A stretch of DNA of 37,081 bases from Candidatus Bathyarchaeota archaeon B24 (lineage in GTDB: Archaea; Thermoproteota; CALKCG01; B24): contig LUCB01000014.1 in NCBI GenBank assembly GCA_001593865.1, positions 1 to 37,081 of the forward strand, written 5' to 3'. Position 1 is the first letter of the stretch. Each line of letters opens with the position of its first letter. The notes under the pieces were generated by a model, which did no database searches, was not told the DNA's origin, and worked only from the letters and a program-made list of their open reading frames with translations. Both the position numbers and the translations under genes were made by a program. Shown in pieces: positions 8,484 to 16,258 of this stretch.

Positions 8484-10094
8484 TTAAGTCGAATCTCCCT
8501 CAAACCTTACCCAGATCGGTGATGACCAAGCCATCTGCCCGTTCAGCTGAGTAACCCTGACGTAGTAGTAGCTCTCTCCTCTCTCAACTTCATCGTCTAG
8601 GTATGTGAATTTAACGTGGTATCCGTCGTAAGGTATGGCTCTATAGACCTTCATCTTCCAGGCGTTGTGCCAGTATATGTCCGGGTTTTCGACTTCTTCA
8701 GGGGTTAAGCCAAACTCTTCGCCTATGAGCTTCTCAGCCTCCTCTTTGAGGGCTATCACCCTCTCAGTCCTCAGAGCCTCCTCTAACGTGAAGCTTATGG
8801 TCTTATAGTCTGCCTGAATCGTGATCAAGCTTCTCAGAGGCGCCTCTAGCTCAAAGACCGCTCCCTGAAAGTTCAGCCTATGATGCTGCGCGAGTAGAGG
8901 AGCTAAGGGGCTTCGTGGCTGTGTCGTAAACGTGAAGTCGCACCTCCTATCGGAAACCCTATCCAGCCTCTGTCCGAAGAACGTGAAGCACGGCTCGATA
9001 GATAGGATCCTCCCCTCAGACAAAGTCAAAGAACCCCTCCAAACCTTGCTCCTAACTCTTCTAAACCGGTATGGGCTTCCAGGACCCCATCCGCACTTTA
9101 TCCTCAGCTTAGCCCGTATCGAACCGTCTTCATCCTCTGGGATACTCCATTTTCCTGAGTGGCAATACGTATAGAGAACCCGGCCGTTCTTGACTATCTC
9201 GACCCTATCTATGGCGTGGCTTCCGACGACCTCGACCTTTATATCGGCCGGGACTCTCGACGATAAAGCCTCACCCATTATGTGACCGTTTATCGAGAAG
9301 TATAGCTTAATCCTATCCCCCGTAACCCCGTAGACACGCCTCTTCTTGAAGGATTCCCATAAAGCCTCTCTAGTCAGCTCCTTCGCAAACACGGCCATGA
9401 GACCGTTACCCCATACACCCGGGTAGTCTCGATGGTTATCCCCGGAGGCTATTATGCCGAACTTATACCCTCTATTCAAGCCATCCTGAACCGTCCCGCC
9501 TGAGACCCTAGGCCCCATCGCGGGGTTGTAGTCTAGCGGGAACGGTGTGTCGCATCCCTCCGAAGACCCATGGCTTGAGTATATCTCCACGAAAGGCGAT
9601 AGCTCTTCGTCGAAATAACTCCAGTCCTTCCCCCTTTCACCGACCTGATAGCCTGTATGGTGGGGGATAGCTATGGCTTCTGTCTTCCTTAGGTTCTCGT
9701 AGAGCTCCGGTAGGCTTCTCGAACAGTCCAGCGGCTCGTAATCCCGCAGGTAATACACGTTATGGTCTCCGTAGCGTCTTCTATCGCCATGCCACTCGTA
9801 GCCGAGGAACGTCACGAACCTTCCAGGCTTATTAGCCTCCGCTACAGCCTCCTGTACAAGCTTCCAATCCTCCAGAAACCTATCTCTATGTCCGCAAGAC
9901 TCTATGAGGAACCCCTTCCTGTAATACCACTCGAAGGGATAGTAGGCTATCATCAGGAAATCTAGATGCTGCTCAGCAGCTTCCATAATTCTCCTAAGCC
10001 TCTCACGGGTAAGAGGAGGGAAGTTAACATCCTCCCCGTGAACGTTAGTATGCGAGTCACCCCAGAAGATCCTAAACCCCCTATACTCCTCCAT
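8484..10094 (-). CDS. DUF3604-like PHP-fold predicted metal-dependent hydrolase
   Basis: A 536-residue soluble protein. The N-terminal half shows PHP-like metal motifs: WGDSHTNVHG (11-20), GYEWHGD (98-104), IPHHTGY (143-149), EIYSSHG (170-176) and ASGDNHRDYPG (216-226), arranged as in DUF3604 proteins, where GDLHxHT-type motifs are usual. The C-terminal half is beta-rich and ends in a segment resembling a sugar- or polymer-processing accessory domain. No signal peptide is visible. The family has no assigned reaction that I can name with certainty; phosphoesterase or amidohydrolase chemistry is likely. It stands alone on the minus strand. Confidence 0.72.
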   Translation of the reverse strand: MEEYRGFRIFWGDSHTNVHGEDVNFPPLTRERLRRIMEAAEQHLDFLMIAYYPFEWYYRKGFLIESCGHRDRFLEDWKLVQEAVAEANKPGRFVTFLGYEWHGDRRRYGDHNVYYLRDYEPLDCSRSLPELYENLRKTEAIAIPHHTGYQVGERGKDWSYFDEELSPFVEIYSSHGSSEGCDTPFPLDYNPAMGPRVSGGTVQDGLNRGYKFGIIASGDNHRDYPGVWGNGLMAVFAKELTREALWESFKKRRVYGVTGDRIKLYFSINGHIMGEALSSRVPADIKVEVVGSHAIDRVEIVKNGRVLYTYCHSGKWSIPEDEDGSIRAKLRIKCGWGPGSPYRFRRVRSKVWRGSLTLSEGRILSIEPCFTFFGQRLDRVSDRRCDFTFTTQPRSPLAPLLAQHHRLNFQGAVFELEAPLRSLITIQADYKTISFTLEEALRTERVIALKEEAEKLIGEEFGLTPEEVENPDIYWHNAWKMKVYRAIPYDGYHVKFTYLDDEVERGESYYYVRVTQLNGQMAWSSPIWVRFEGDST

Positions 10095-10259
10095 AAACCC
10101 GACCCCTTCGCCGAGGAATACATCGACTCAGACACCATATAGGGTTTACCCACAACGCCGACCCAGGTTTACCACCCCTCTTAGGTTTTCTTACCGATAA
10201 TTCATCGTTAATACCGTCGAGCTATTCCATAGTTTTATGTTAAACATCTCTTAATGCTG

Positions 10260-10275
10260 AGTAGCCGGGGCTACT
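10260..10275. promoter_or_regulatory. Perfect 7-bp inverted repeat upstream of G3E GTPase gene
   Basis: AGTAGCC-GG-GGCTACT is a perfect palindrome with a 2-nt centre, GC-rich within an AT-rich promoter region and immediately next to a second inverted repeat (10275-10299). It could be an operator; the loop is too short for a good RNA hairpin. Confidence 0.35.
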
Positions 10276-10299
10276 TTTGTTAATATTATACGAACAAAA
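10275..10299. promoter_or_regulatory. Inverted repeat around TATA-like core, upstream of G3E GTPase gene
   Basis: TTTTGTT (10275-10281) and AACAAAA (10293-10299) are perfect inverted copies around an 11-nt AT-rich centre that contains a TATA-like core (AATATTATA). A repressor bound here would block the promoter, a layout typical of metal-responsive control of COG0523-type genes; the regulator is unknown. Confidence 0.4.
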
Positions 10300-10345
10300 T
10301 GCTTATAATTATTTAACAATAAGGACCTTTAATAGGGGTTTACAT

Positions 10346-11452
10346 ATGCCTGGTAGATTAAGACTGGCATGTATCGGAGGTTTCCTAGGCTCCGGAAAGA
10401 CCACCATGATGATAAACCTCGGTAGGAGGCTTGTAGAGAAGCATGGGAGACGCGTCGCCATAATAACGAACGACCAAGGCGATGTCCTCGTCGATTCAAA
10501 AGTAGTGAGGGACTTCGGCTTCGAATATGCCGAGGTTCTTCACGGATGTTTCTGTTGCCGTTTTCCAGAGTTCATAACATCGGTTCATGAGATAATGGCT
10601 AAGCTTCATCCTGACGTGGTGTTAGCCGAGCCGGTCGGGAGTTGTACAGACCTACTAGCGACGGTGTACGCGCCGCTTCGACGCTACTACAGCGGTGAGA
10701 TAACCCTTGCCCCATACACGGTCCTCGTAGATGCATCCACGGTCCTCAGATACCACAGGAAATACGACCTCTTATCGCCTAAAGACCCCCTCGGCTCCCT
10801 GCTCTCCTGGCAGATAAAGGAAGCCGAGATAATCGCCATAAACAAAGTGGACCTCGTGTCGGCCGAGAACCTAGCAGAGGTCGAAAACCTCGTTAGAAGG
10901 TTGAACAGCGAGGCTGAGGTCTTGCGTACTTCGGCTAAGACAGGCTATAATCTAGACGTGCTGACCGATATGTTGCTTAGCAGGGAGCATAAACCCCGAC
11001 CGACTATAGAGGTGGACTACGATACATACGGGACGGCCGAGGCCAAGCTCGGCTGGTTTAACGGCTCATGGAAATTGTCTTCGAAGCATAAGCTGAAGCT
11101 GGAGAACCTGATAAGCGACCTAGTTCTCGAGACGGCTAAGAGAATCGAAGACCTAGGCGGCTTGGTCGTTCATCTGAAAGTCAGCTTCTGGACCGGCGAA
11201 GGCTCGGCTAAGGCCAGCTACGTGCTGACCGAGGAGTCGGTAGACTTCACAGGTACGGTGCCTCCGCCGTCGGATGAGGTTGAGGTAATAATGAACATAC
11301 GGGCGCTGCTCGGACCTGAAGCCATAACCGACTGCGTTAAAAAAGCCCTCGAAGCCGTAGCTCTCAAATACGACGCCGAATACTCCGGCTGGGTCGCCAG
11401 TAGCTTCAAACCCTCCTATCCGAAACCCTACTATCGGCTACCACAAACATAG
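10346..11452 (+). CDS. CobW/COG0523-type G3E GTPase (metallochaperone)
   Basis: A 368-residue P-loop GTPase of the G3E group (relatives: CobW, HypB, UreG, ZNG1) that delivers or senses metal ions. Walker A is GGFLGSGKTT at 11-20; the metal-binding GCFCC motif is at 67-71; EPVGSC at 95-100 and NKVD at 166-169 complete the GTP site. The C-terminal 150 residues are not the usual CobW C domain, so the client may differ. I reject an in-frame ATG at 10277 because it lies in the AT-rich promoter; the ATG at 10346 has TAGGGGT about 10 nt upstream. The aquaporin gene follows after 16 nt on the same strand, so the two are probably one operon. Confidence 0.87.
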   Translation: MPGRLRLACIGGFLGSGKTTMMINLGRRLVEKHGRRVAIITNDQGDVLVDSKVVRDFGFEYAEVLHGCFCCRFPEFITSVHEIMAKLHPDVVLAEPVGSCTDLLATVYAPLRRYYSGEITLAPYTVLVDASTVLRYHRKYDLLSPKDPLGSLLSWQIKEAEIIAINKVDLVSAENLAEVENLVRRLNSEAEVLRTSAKTGYNLDVLTDMLLSREHKPRPTIEVDYDTYGTAEAKLGWFNGSWKLSSKHKLKLENLISDLVLETAKRIEDLGGLVVHLKVSFWTGEGSAKASYVLTEESVDFTGTVPPPSDEVEVIMNIRALLGPEAITDCVKKALEAVALKYDAEYSGWVASSFKPSYPKPYYRLPQT

Positions 11453-11468
11453 CAAGGAGAAGTGGTCG

Positions 11469-12140
11469 ATGTTAAAGCGTAAAACCCTTGCCGAGCTCCT
11501 AGGCTCCATGGTGTTAGTGGTGGTAGCGATCTCTCCTACCATATTGGCTTACGACATCTTAGGCTCGAGCATTCAGCTGGCGGTTCTTTACGACGGGGTC
11601 GCCGTAGGCTACGTACTGTTCGCCCTAGTCGAAAGCCTAGGCCCCATAAGCGGCTGCCACATAAACCCTGCGGTAACCCTAGCGATGGTCGTTACCAAAG
11701 ACCTGGACGCGAAAACAGGTGTCGCATACATCCTAGCTCAGATGTCAGGTGGTCTGCTAGGCGTCTTATGCTCGTCGCTCATGTTCTACGGCTTAAGCCC
11801 TAAATACTCAAAACTCTCATCGCTACTCACGATATCGAGTATCTCAAGACCCTCGGGATGCTACTTCGCAGAGTACCTGTGGACGTTCATACTCGTCCTA
11901 ACGGTCTACGGATGTAGCAGAAACGGTTCAAGGTTTACCGGACTAGCGGTCGGACTACTCGTAGGAGGAGCTATTATAACGACGTCGAGCACGATGTTCG
12001 CCAATCCGCAGGTGACGGTCGCGAGAATCTTCACCCCTGCGATAGCGGGTATACGGCCATTAGACGCGGCGTTCTTCGTACTGGCCGAGGTTCTAGGTGC
12101 TTTAACAGCTGCGAAACTATCCAAACATCTTTTCGGCTAA
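11469..12140 (+). CDS. MIP/aquaporin family channel with NPQV in place of NPAR (AqpS-like)
   Basis: A 223-residue six-helix channel. The first pore motif is normal (GCHINPAVT, NPA at 66-68). The second reads FANPQVTVARIFT, with NPQ at 179-181 and valine at 182 where water and glycerol channels have the selectivity-filter arginine. Arsenite-linked bacterial channels of the AqpS kind also replace that arginine, which widens the pore for neutral solutes such as As(OH)3. An ArsA-like ATPase and a thioredoxin-like protein are encoded just beyond, convergently. Role as a metalloid channel is therefore plausible but inferred; glycerol or another small neutral solute is the alternative. Confidence 0.85.
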   Translation: MLKRKTLAELLGSMVLVVVAISPTILAYDILGSSIQLAVLYDGVAVGYVLFALVESLGPISGCHINPAVTLAMVVTKDLDAKTGVAYILAQMSGGLLGVLCSSLMFYGLSPKYSKLSSLLTISSISRPSGCYFAEYLWTFILVLTVYGCSRNGSRFTGLAVGLLVGGAIITTSSTMFANPQVTVARIFTPAIAGIRPLDAAFFVLAEVLGALTAAKLSKHLFG

Positions 12141-12163
12141 AAATAGGATGGGTCTGAAAAAGT

Positions 12164-12520
12164 TTATGGTGTTTCCCCGACAGCCTCACTTATTTTTCGG
12201 TACAACGCCTCTTTATCGGGAACCGTTGTCACAAACGCTATCTTACCGTTTATAGCTATTATAGGTATCAGGTTTCTCATGACTTGAGGTCCAAGTCCCA
12301 TCTCCACGATACGTTTCTTCCCGCTGGCCTCTAGGATCTTCGCTAGCTTCTTCTGCGCCTCTAGGATCTTATCCCCATATTCGACAACATGTATCTCCAC
12401 AGCGTCACCGAAGTCTCTCTTAACCTCCCTCAGAAGCTCGAAGAGCCTCTCGTTCTCCCCCCTCCTCCTACCGCAGCCGCAAAGTCCGGTAGGGAATATG
12501 TCTAAAACCGCTTTACCCAT
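12164..12520 (-). CDS. Small thioredoxin-fold-like protein with CxC motif, linked to ArsA-like ATPase
   Basis: A 118-residue protein. After a short beta strand (VLDIFPTG) comes Cys14-Gly-Cys16 and a basic/acidic helix; later, LIPIIAINGKIAFVTTVPD resembles the strand and cis-proline side of a thioredoxin fold. ArsD, the arsenic chaperone of ArsA, has a thioredoxin fold with N-terminal cysteines, so an ArsD-like role is possible; the sequence is too divergent to name it ArsD. A strong ribosome-binding site (GGAGGTGA, 5 nt before the ATG) and the 6-nt gap after the ArsA-like gene show that it is the second gene of that operon. Confidence 0.7.
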   Translation of the reverse strand: MGKAVLDIFPTGLCGCGRRRGENERLFELLREVKRDFGDAVEIHVVEYGDKILEAQKKLAKILEASGKKRIVEMGLGPQVMRNLIPIIAINGKIAFVTTVPDKEALYRKISEAVGETP

Positions 12521-12526
12521 ATCCTC

Positions 12527-13471
12527 TCACCTCCCGTATATGAGGGTGCTAAGTCTCCGGACGTTCTCTAGCCCGACAACCTCCGTCTCTAGTAGAGGGA
12601 CCTCTACTATCGGCAGGTCTCCGAACTCCTTCTTAACAAGGTTGATATACTTCTCCTGTAGGAGCCTACGTTTAAGGAAGAACCCCTCCTTACAATACTC
12701 CTTCGGAAGGACAGAGTTTATGAAGACCCCTTTAACCCGGATACCATATGGCTTTAAGCTATCCTGAATCCTCCTGACCTCGTAGACCGGTAGCATCTCA
12801 GGCTGGGTCACGAGGAAGTAGACAGTCTGTTCGGAGGCGAGCTTCTTTATAGCCGCATAGCTCTCATCCCTAAGCTTTTCTAGAAGCTTGAGCTCGGCGA
12901 CTTTACCCGTCAAATCGACTATCTCCCTTTTAGCGGCTATAGCCATCTCCAAATTGTAAACATATCGCCATGGATAGTTCACCATCTCGAGGTTGTGGTA
13001 GCCCGGAGCGGTGTCGAAAACTATGGCGTCATACCTATCGGTGTTCATGTAGTGGATGAAGACGTTGTAGGACGCGGTTTCGCATGGGAGAACCGGGTTC
13101 CTCTCCCAATACTCCTTGAGAAACCTTATCTCAGCTTCGCTTATCCTCTCACCGGTCAGGTCTTTAAGCTCCTCTATCCTCCTCAAGACCTCGAGCTGAT
13201 GCTGCCTTATGCTCTCCTTCGGGTCCACGTTGATTATCCAGAGGTTCTCGACCTCCGGGATCTTGGTCTCCTCACCGCCGATCTCCCTCTGAAATATATC
13301 GTTCTGGCTCTTCTGGGTATCCGTCGACGCCAGCAAAGTCTTGTAGCCATGCTCAGCAAGCCAGACAGCGGTGGCAGCCGCTAAGCTACTTTTCCCGACG
13401 CCGCCCTTACCGCCGAAGAATATGAACTTCGGCCCCTCTCTCGGAAGAATCACCTCTCCTAACGAGGACAC
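12527..13471 (-). CDS. ArsA/GET3-family ATPase, divergent
   Basis: A 314-residue single-domain SIMIBI ATPase. Walker A is GGKGGVGKSS at 20-29; switch-like STDTQKSQNDIF (50-60) replaces the usual STDPAHSLSDAF, and the family signature DTAPTGHTLR is altered to DTAPGYHNLE (153-162). A lone Cys130 (in NPVLPCETAS) is near where E. coli ArsA has a metalloid-binding cysteine. It may energise export or deliver a cargo; tail-anchored protein targeting (GET3) is less likely given the altered signature and missing CxxC. The start is a GTG at 13471 with AGGTGG 9 nt upstream. First gene of a two-gene operon. Confidence 0.8.
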   Translation of the reverse strand: MSSLGEVILPREGPKFIFFGGKGGVGKSSLAAATAVWLAEHGYKTLLASTDTQKSQNDIFQREIGGEETKIPEVENLWIINVDPKESIRQHQLEVLRRIEELKDLTGERISEAEIRFLKEYWERNPVLPCETASYNVFIHYMNTDRYDAIVFDTAPGYHNLEMVNYPWRYVYNLEMAIAAKREIVDLTGKVAELKLLEKLRDESYAAIKKLASEQTVYFLVTQPEMLPVYEVRRIQDSLKPYGIRVKGVFINSVLPKEYCKEGFFLKRRLLQEKYINLVKKEFGDLPIVEVPLLETEVVGLENVRRLSTLIYGR

Positions 13472-13523
13472 TACTTAACACCACCTGGTAGATATGAATC
13501 CGATCCTAGAATAAAAATATTCG

Positions 13524-13548
13524 CTTTATAAAGTTTAACTTTAAAAAG
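13524..13548 (-). promoter_or_regulatory. Promoter element similar to that at 7179-7203
   Basis: The stretch starts with the palindrome CTTTATAAAG (13524-13533), followed by TTTAA and CTTTAAAAAG. It aligns without gaps to the inverted repeat at 7179-7203 with 20 of 25 identical bases. On the minus strand the CTTTATAAAG arm would set a start site near 13500, giving a short leader with the AGGTGG ribosome-binding site of the ArsA-like gene. It may be a shared operator or simply two AT-rich TATA boxes. Confidence 0.4.
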
Positions 13549-13655
13549 AATAACTATAACTTGGTAATATTGCTGGTAGCTCAGGCAGGTTATTAAAGGG
13601 TGTATCGTTAATATAGGTGCTCTATGTGTAAGGTTTTGGGAACAGGGGTAGTCGG

Positions 13656-13943
13656 ATGGATGGCGTAAGGGTTAAGGTGAGGTTCTACGCGCGTTTAAGG
13701 GAGCTTATAGGCGTTGAGGAACTTGTGTTAGAGCTTGATGATTCCGATTTCAGCTTTCTGATTGATAAGTTGAGGGAGGTTTTAGGTCGTAAAGCAGAGT
13801 ACATTTTCGCCGATGACCTAGCACCCCGGCACGGTCTTCTATTCTCTGTGAACGACAGGCTGATACATCCATCGAGACTTAAAAGCCTAGAACTGAAAGA
13901 CAGAGACATAGTAGACATCATGCCCCCTCCCTCCGGCGGCTGA
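13656..13943 (+). CDS. MoaD/ThiS-family ubiquitin-like sulfur carrier
   Basis: A 95-residue beta-grasp protein ending in the diagnostic Gly-Gly (94-95, PPPSGG), which an E1-like enzyme adenylates to form a thiocarboxylate for molybdopterin synthesis, or conjugates to proteins as an archaeal SAMP. VKVRFYARLRELIGVEEL at the N-terminus is typical of MoaD. No moaE, moeB or other cofactor gene is nearby, so molybdopterin, tungstopterin and SAMP roles cannot be separated. It is divergent from the ArsA-like operon. Confidence 0.88.
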   Translation: MDGVRVKVRFYARLRELIGVEELVLELDDSDFSFLIDKLREVLGRKAEYIFADDLAPRHGLLFSVNDRLIHPSRLKSLELKDRDIVDIMPPPSGG

Positions 13944-14021
13944 GACACTAATGGTAAAGTAGCTGTCACGGCTAGGGAGCTAAACCTCGTTATCTGGGTC
14001 TGAAACTAGTCTATACGGTCT

Positions 14022-14291
14022 TCAATAGGGCGGCGGGTGGAAGATCGAGATCAAAGTCTCCGTATGTAGTACGTTGGGATGTTGCTCGATCATCTCGTAG
14101 ATTATTCTCTTAAGGTCTTGAAGGTCCTTTGCCTCTACCACGAGGACGGCGTCGTATCTTCCCAATACTGAGTTGGCGATCTTGACGCCTCTGATCCTCC
14201 TAGACCTCACTATCTCCTCTGAGGTGCCGGGCTTCATGGTGACCAAGACGAAGGCGCGGATATATCTACGTCTCAAACCACTATACGACAC
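14022..14291 (-). CDS. Stand-alone Lrp/AsnC ligand-binding (RAM) domain protein, copy 1
   Basis: About 89 residues consisting only of the alpha-beta RAM/AsnC C-terminal domain that binds amino acids in Lrp regulators: strand FVLVTMKPG, helix, then GRYDAVLVVEAKD and HTETLISIF. There is no helix-turn-helix, so it cannot bind DNA alone; such small proteins oligomerise with Lrp partners or act as stand-alone amino-acid sensors. I chose the GTG at 14291 because AGGTGG sits 6 nt upstream; a TTG at 14297 would touch that site. The gene upstream is a paralogue 39 nt away on the same strand. Confidence 0.83.
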   Translation of the reverse strand: MSYSGLRRRYIRAFVLVTMKPGTSEEIVRSRRIRGVKIANSVLGRYDAVLVVEAKDLQDLKRIIYEMIEQHPNVLHTETLISIFHPPPY

Positions 14292-14330
14292 GTACAACCA
14301 CCTGTCTAAACGAATCCAACGGTTTACCTC

Positions 14331-14567
14331 TTAGGTCTCGGATAACACTATAGATGTCTCCGTGTGAACTATATCAGGGTCTCTACCGATAACCTTGTAG
14401 ACAAGCTCGTTTATACTCTCTAGGTCTGGGGCTTCGACCAGGACTACGGCGTCGAACCTACCATAGATAGAATCCGCCTGGATCACCCCCTTCACCTTAC
14501 TTCTGATTCTCCTGACAACCTCCTCAGAAGTACCAGGCCTAGTCCTTATGAATATATACGCCCTCAC
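14331..14567 (-). CDS. Stand-alone Lrp/AsnC ligand-binding (RAM) domain protein, copy 2
   Basis: A 78-residue RAM domain with the same landmarks as copy 1 (RPGTSEEVVR, GRFDAVVLVEAPD, HTETSIV). It starts at a GTG (14567) right at the domain boundary, so no DNA-binding part has been lost from this frame. The two copies are about half identical by eye and may form a hetero-oligomer. AT-rich promoter sequence (AAAGTAAAATAAAT on the minus strand, around 14600) lies upstream. Confidence 0.85.
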   Translation of the reverse strand: MRAYIFIRTRPGTSEEVVRRIRSKVKGVIQADSIYGRFDAVVLVEAPDLESINELVYKVIGRDPDIVHTETSIVLSET

Positions 14568-14976
14568 GTTCTACACCAAGATAGCTATAACACCTGGAAT
14601 TTATTTTACTTTAACCCCCTCTCTGATCGATTATTCCCCAAATTGAGGAGCTCTTAGAGGCCTACCGGAATCACCGTGTATCTAACCTGGTATAGCCCTC
14701 TCAGGGCTCTTATGCGGCTTATGAGACCCACGACCTCCTCTATTTCACCCTCGGCTATGAGAACCTCTACGCAGTAGTCTCCACGACAATATTAACCACT
14801 TCTTTCGACTCCCTTCGCTCTATGAGATAGACACGTTTCCCCTGCGATATACCTGCATAGTCGTTACTAAGCTTACACTAAGGTATATCCAGTGAAATTA
14901 TAACTTAGTTAGTTTTCTTGAAGCAAAGGCTTGCTGGAACATAGTAGCATGGAAGAAAAAAGGAGTCTATTTGACC
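14568..14976. other. 409-nt stretch without an intact gene
   Basis: Holds the promoter of the RAM-domain pair (about 14570-14620), the frameshifted NikR-like remnant (14654-14877), and a short AT-rich tail with an A6 run (14955-14960) beyond the end of the oxidoreductase gene. No RNA gene or repeat seen. Confidence 0.6.
14654..14877 (-). pseudogene. Remnant of a NikR-like C-terminal domain, frameshifted
   Basis: On the minus strand, one frame (14877 to the TAG at 14767) encodes YAGISQGKRVYLIERRES then KEVVNIVVETTA; a second frame (14791 to the TAA at 14654) encodes CRGDYCVEVLIAEGEIEEVV, then RALRGLYQVRYTVIP. Read across a single frameshift near 14770-14785 they resemble the ligand-binding domain of NikR (strand - helix - Cys-x-Glu strand - GD/GEIEE - LRG - terminal strand). 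There is no ribbon-helix-helix DNA-binding part upstream, and a stop codon (14878-14880) precedes the fragment. I read it as a decayed nickel-type regulator; an unrelated ACT-like fragment is possible. Confidence 0.38.
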
Positions 14977-16065
14977 TTACTCCTTTTGTTTAAGCCATAA
15001 GTCTATCGGTTTATCCGCGTCCATTGTGAACGGTAGACTCACTTTCCTACCTACGGCTGCCGAGTAGTATCCAGCCATTATAAGCTCCATGACGACTCTC
15101 CCATCCTCCCCGGTGACGAGCGGCTTCTCGTCTCTTTTAACGCACTCCACGAAATGAGCCATCTCTTGTGGGAATCCATACTGCCACAGCTCATCCGGGA
15201 CGCAGTATGTCCATCCCCTTGTGGTCGGAGCCTTTTCGACGGCGTATCCATAGCCTCTTTCGCTGTACACCAGAAGCGAGGAGCCCATGAGTAGGTCTGC
15301 GTATATAACGCCCTCTGAGCCATAGAACTCCGCCTTATCGTCCATACCTCCCCTCCTAGCCCAGCTGTCCTCGGCTAAACCTGTGACGCCGCCTTCAAAC
15401 TCGACGATCGCTATGCTGTTATCCTCTCCCTGCGTCTTATCACCGTGAACCTCCCTCGAGAAGTGGCAGTAGATGCTCTTAGGTCTCCTCCTGTCTACGA
15501 CCCAGTAGAAGAAGCATAGCGCATGGCAGCCCATATCCATGAACACACCTCCCCCGGATTTTTCGACATCCCAGAACCAATCCGAGTGAGGGCCGAAGTG
15601 CTTCTCACTCTGCTTCATGAGATAGAGGCTTCCTATAGCCCCCTCGTCTATAAGCTCCTTAGCCCTAACGTATTTCGGGGCGAAGCAGAGCTCCTCGGCA
15701 TACATGAGCTTTACCCCGTACCTCCTACACGCCGATATCATTTGATCGGCTTGCTTAAGGCTCATGGCGAAGGGCTTCTCCATGATCACATGCTTCCCTG
15801 CCTCAGCGGCCTCCACACATAACTTCGCGTGGAGATAGTTCGGGACACCTATGCTCACAAGCTCGACCTCATCCATCTCAAGCAGCTTACGGTAGTCTGT
15901 GAAGTAGTTCTTAATCCCATGTTTCTTAGCGAAGGCTTTGACATGGCTAAGCGTCGGGGAAGCTACAGCCACGATTTCGGCGTCTCTACACCGTTTAAAC
16001 GCGTCTGCATGGATATCGGCTACGAATCCACTACCTATAATCCCGACACACACTCTACGAGACAT
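14977..16065 (-). CDS. Gfo/Idh/MocA family NAD(P)-dependent oxidoreductase
   Basis: A 362-residue sugar or cyclitol dehydrogenase of the Gfo/Idh/MocA family. The N-terminal Rossmann fold has GIIGSGFVADIHA (8-20); the hallmark EKP is at 96-98 within HVIMEKPFA; the C-terminal alpha/beta domain carries GGGVFMDMGCH, whose histidine is at the place of the family's catalytic histidine. Likely substrates are sugars, inositols or their nucleotide forms, but none can be chosen. It stands alone, with an AT-rich promoter to its right (ATTTAATACTAAACG, about 16078-16092). Confidence 0.9.
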   Translation of the reverse strand: MSRRVCVGIIGSGFVADIHADAFKRCRDAEIVAVASPTLSHVKAFAKKHGIKNYFTDYRKLLEMDEVELVSIGVPNYLHAKLCVEAAEAGKHVIMEKPFAMSLKQADQMISACRRYGVKLMYAEELCFAPKYVRAKELIDEGAIGSLYLMKQSEKHFGPHSDWFWDVEKSGGGVFMDMGCHALCFFYWVVDRRRPKSIYCHFSREVHGDKTQGEDNSIAIVEFEGGVTGLAEDSWARRGGMDDKAEFYGSEGVIYADLLMGSSLLVYSERGYGYAVEKAPTTRGWTYCVPDELWQYGFPQEMAHFVECVKRDEKPLVTGEDGRVVMELIMAGYYSAAVGRKVSLPFTMDADKPIDLWLKQKE

Positions 16066-16258
16066 GGGTAGACCACAAATTTAATACTAAACGTAGATAG
16101 TTAAATCTGCTTGCCACCAATCTATGCGGTCGGTCTTCAAGTTTCCAGAGGCATAGCCCCCTCTCCCACACCATTCGAACTCTCTACAGAAATTTTTTGT
16201 TTAAATACAGGCGATCAAAATCGTTCATCGACGAGCCGTTAAGCCTGAGTATACAGGG

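Noticed and set aside
10277-10345. Extended N-terminus of the G3E GTPase from an upstream ATG at 10277
   Set aside because: The extra 23 residues are encoded by the AT-rich promoter and lie before a good ribosome-binding site; the family begins directly before the P-loop.
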